The notes under the pieces were generated by a model. The model saw nothing but the letters and a program-made list of their open reading frames with translations, ran no database searches and was not told the DNA's origin. Shown piece by piece: positions 5,934 to 7,033 of a DNA stretch of 7,033 bases (positions are counted from its first letter, which is position 1; every line of letters begins with the position of its first letter). The stretch spans positions 1 through 7,033 of the forward strand of contig JAUVKP010000058.1 in NCBI GenBank assembly GCA_030596185.1. The letters are read 5' to 3'. The DNA comes from Fidelibacterota bacterium. GTDB lineage: Bacteria > Fidelibacterota > Fidelibacteria > Fidelibacterales > Fidelibacteraceae. A program made the position numbers and the translations under genes.

Positions 5934-7033
5934 ATGAAAATTCCATTCAAGAAAGACATCAATATAACAAGGATTATTTCATTTACACTCATTTTGGTTG
6001 CTTTTCTATCTATCGTATTTAAATTCACTTTTTTACGATACACATTTCATAATATTTTACCACAGAGTAAATACGAAGTAAGCGTAAATATCGCAGCACA
6101 AGGTTTTAGTCAGCCCGTTAATATTTCCACTTTTTTACCCCTTTCCGATACAAGGCAAACAATTAGCGACGAAGTAAACAATAGTCCTCGAATTGATTTT
6201 CTTATTGAACAATCTAAATCGGGAAGGCAAGGAAAATGGAAAACATCCTATGCTCAGGAAGACATTTCTGTAAACTATACTTTCGATTTTATGGGGAAAG
6301 CGCTTCAATACAATATTGATACTTCATTGGTAGTCCCTAAGACATACCCTCCCGGTTTTAAAGAATATCTGAGAGCAACTGAGAATATCCAGGTAGGTCA
6401 TCCTCAAATACACCAGATATATCTCGATCAGATTGGTGATGAAAATAAAATTTATGCGATACTTTCAAAAATTCATAAATATACACTTTCCTTAAGACCC
6501 CGTCCATTTAAAGGTGTAACCGATGCGCTAACGGCAGCAAGACTTGGTGAAGCCTCATGTAATGGAAAAAGTCGTTTGTTTATTGCGTTGGCACGTTCCG
6601 CAAACATTCCTTCCAGATTAGTAGGAGGAATTATTCTTGAACAAGGAAGTAAAAAAACATCGCATCAATGGGTAGAAGTCTATATTCAAACCGATTGGGT
6701 ACCTTTCGATCCATTGAACAATCACTTTGCCTCTATTCCACATAATTATCTTTCATTGTATCGAGGTGATGAATATTTATTTTCCCATACGCCCAATATT
6801 AATTTCGATTATAGCTTCACCATTAAATCAAGGCTTAGTCCTAATCCTTTGCTACAGGACGAATTGAAATCGCATACATTCAATGCCTATCAATTATGGA
6901 AACTGTTCGAAAATATAGGCATCCCTTTAGGTTTGCTGAAAATTATATTGCTTCTTCCTTTAGGCGCACTTATAGTGGCAATTTTTAGAAATGTAATTGG
7001 TCTAAAAACTTTTGGCGTATTTCTTCCTGCTCT
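5934..7033 (+). CDS. Transglutaminase-like protein fused to C-terminal multi-helix (7TM) domain, 3' end beyond window
   Basis: The frame is open from the ATG at 5934 to the window edge (366 codons plus two bases). An in-frame TAA at 5913 precedes it and there is no earlier ATG. A membrane anchor lies at about 15-35. An extracytoplasmic domain of about 40-200 follows, then a transglutaminase-like core: GEASCNGKSRLFIALARSA (205-223), IPSRLVGGIIL (225-235), SHQWVEVYI (243-251) and DWVPFDPLNNHF (254-265). A second hydrophobic segment (332-350) leads into GLKTFGVFLPA, the opening of the helical domain of the family called 'inactive transglutaminase fused to 7 TM helices'. Despite that name, Cys209, His244 and Asp259 sit where a transglutaminase triad is expected. 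Relatives are known beside ATP-grasp (RimK-like) ligases and a retropepsin-like protease, suggesting a role in peptide tagging or cleavage at the envelope; whether those genes follow here cannot be seen. It is transcribed away from the heme-copper-oxidase-like gene, so a functional link is unproven. Confidence 0.85.
   Translation, partial: MKIPFKKDINITRIISFTLILVAFLSIVFKFTFLRYTFHNILPQSKYEVSVNIAAQGFSQPVNISTFLPLSDTRQTISDEVNNSPRIDFLIEQSKSGRQGKWKTSYAQEDISVNYTFDFMGKALQYNIDTSLVVPKTYPPGFKEYLRATENIQVGHPQIHQIYLDQIGDENKIYAILSKIHKYTLSLRPRPFKGVTDALTAARLGEASCNGKSRLFIALARSANIPSRLVGGIILEQGSKKTSHQWVEVYIQTDWVPFDPLNNHFASIPHNYLSLYRGDEYLFSHTPNINFDYSFTIKSRLSPNPLLQDELKSHTFNAYQLWKLFENIGIPLGLLKIILLLPLGALIVAIFRNVIGLKTFGVFLPA

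Overview
The window is AT-rich chromosomal DNA from a Gram-negative bacterium: it carries an RND exporter with a periplasmic LolA-like partner, a secreted protein and respiratory-type membrane proteins. Good AAGGAG-type ribosome sites argue against a classical Bacteroidetes translation style. The gene combination would fit the wider FCB group (Bacteroidota, Ignavibacteria, Neomarinimicrobiota and relatives), but no marker gene fixes the lineage. There are no RNA genes, IS elements or CRISPR arrays, and no gene-free stretch exceeds about 180 bases.

Region 1 (1-3330, minus strand) is an efflux operon read in the order TetR-type repressor, RND/MMPL exporter (765 aa), LolA-like periplasmic protein (its 3' part lies outside the window). 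Two 16-base sites that match at 15 positions, GTTAnTATTCACTAAC, sit upstream of the repressor gene and upstream of the exporter gene. They are the obvious candidate operators, and they imply that the repressor controls both itself and the pump. The exporter and LolA-like genes are one base apart, with the ribosome site of the second inside the last codons of the first.

Region 2 (3397-5802, minus strand) is a two-gene unit that ends in a strong hairpin terminator. The first gene encodes a 482-aa, roughly 11-helix membrane protein. Its histidine pattern (H45, H201, H251, H351/H353) and flanking residues resemble the catalytic subunit of heme-copper oxidases and NO reductases. However, it lacks helix I, the second helix-VII histidine, and the Tyr or Glu that normally marks an O2 or NO reductase. 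The second gene overlaps it by four bases and encodes an exported formylglycine-generating-enzyme-like (SUMF1/NirV-like) protein whose catalytic cysteine pair is missing. This pair is the best candidate in the window for an undescribed system.

Region 3 (5803-7033) is a divergent intergenic spacer with a near-palindrome just before the start codon of a plus-strand gene that runs off the window. That gene encodes a membrane protein with a periplasmic transglutaminase-like domain and the beginning of a C-terminal multi-helix domain. It belongs to the group usually called 'inactive transglutaminase fused to 7 TM helices', yet a Cys-His-Asp triad appears intact here.
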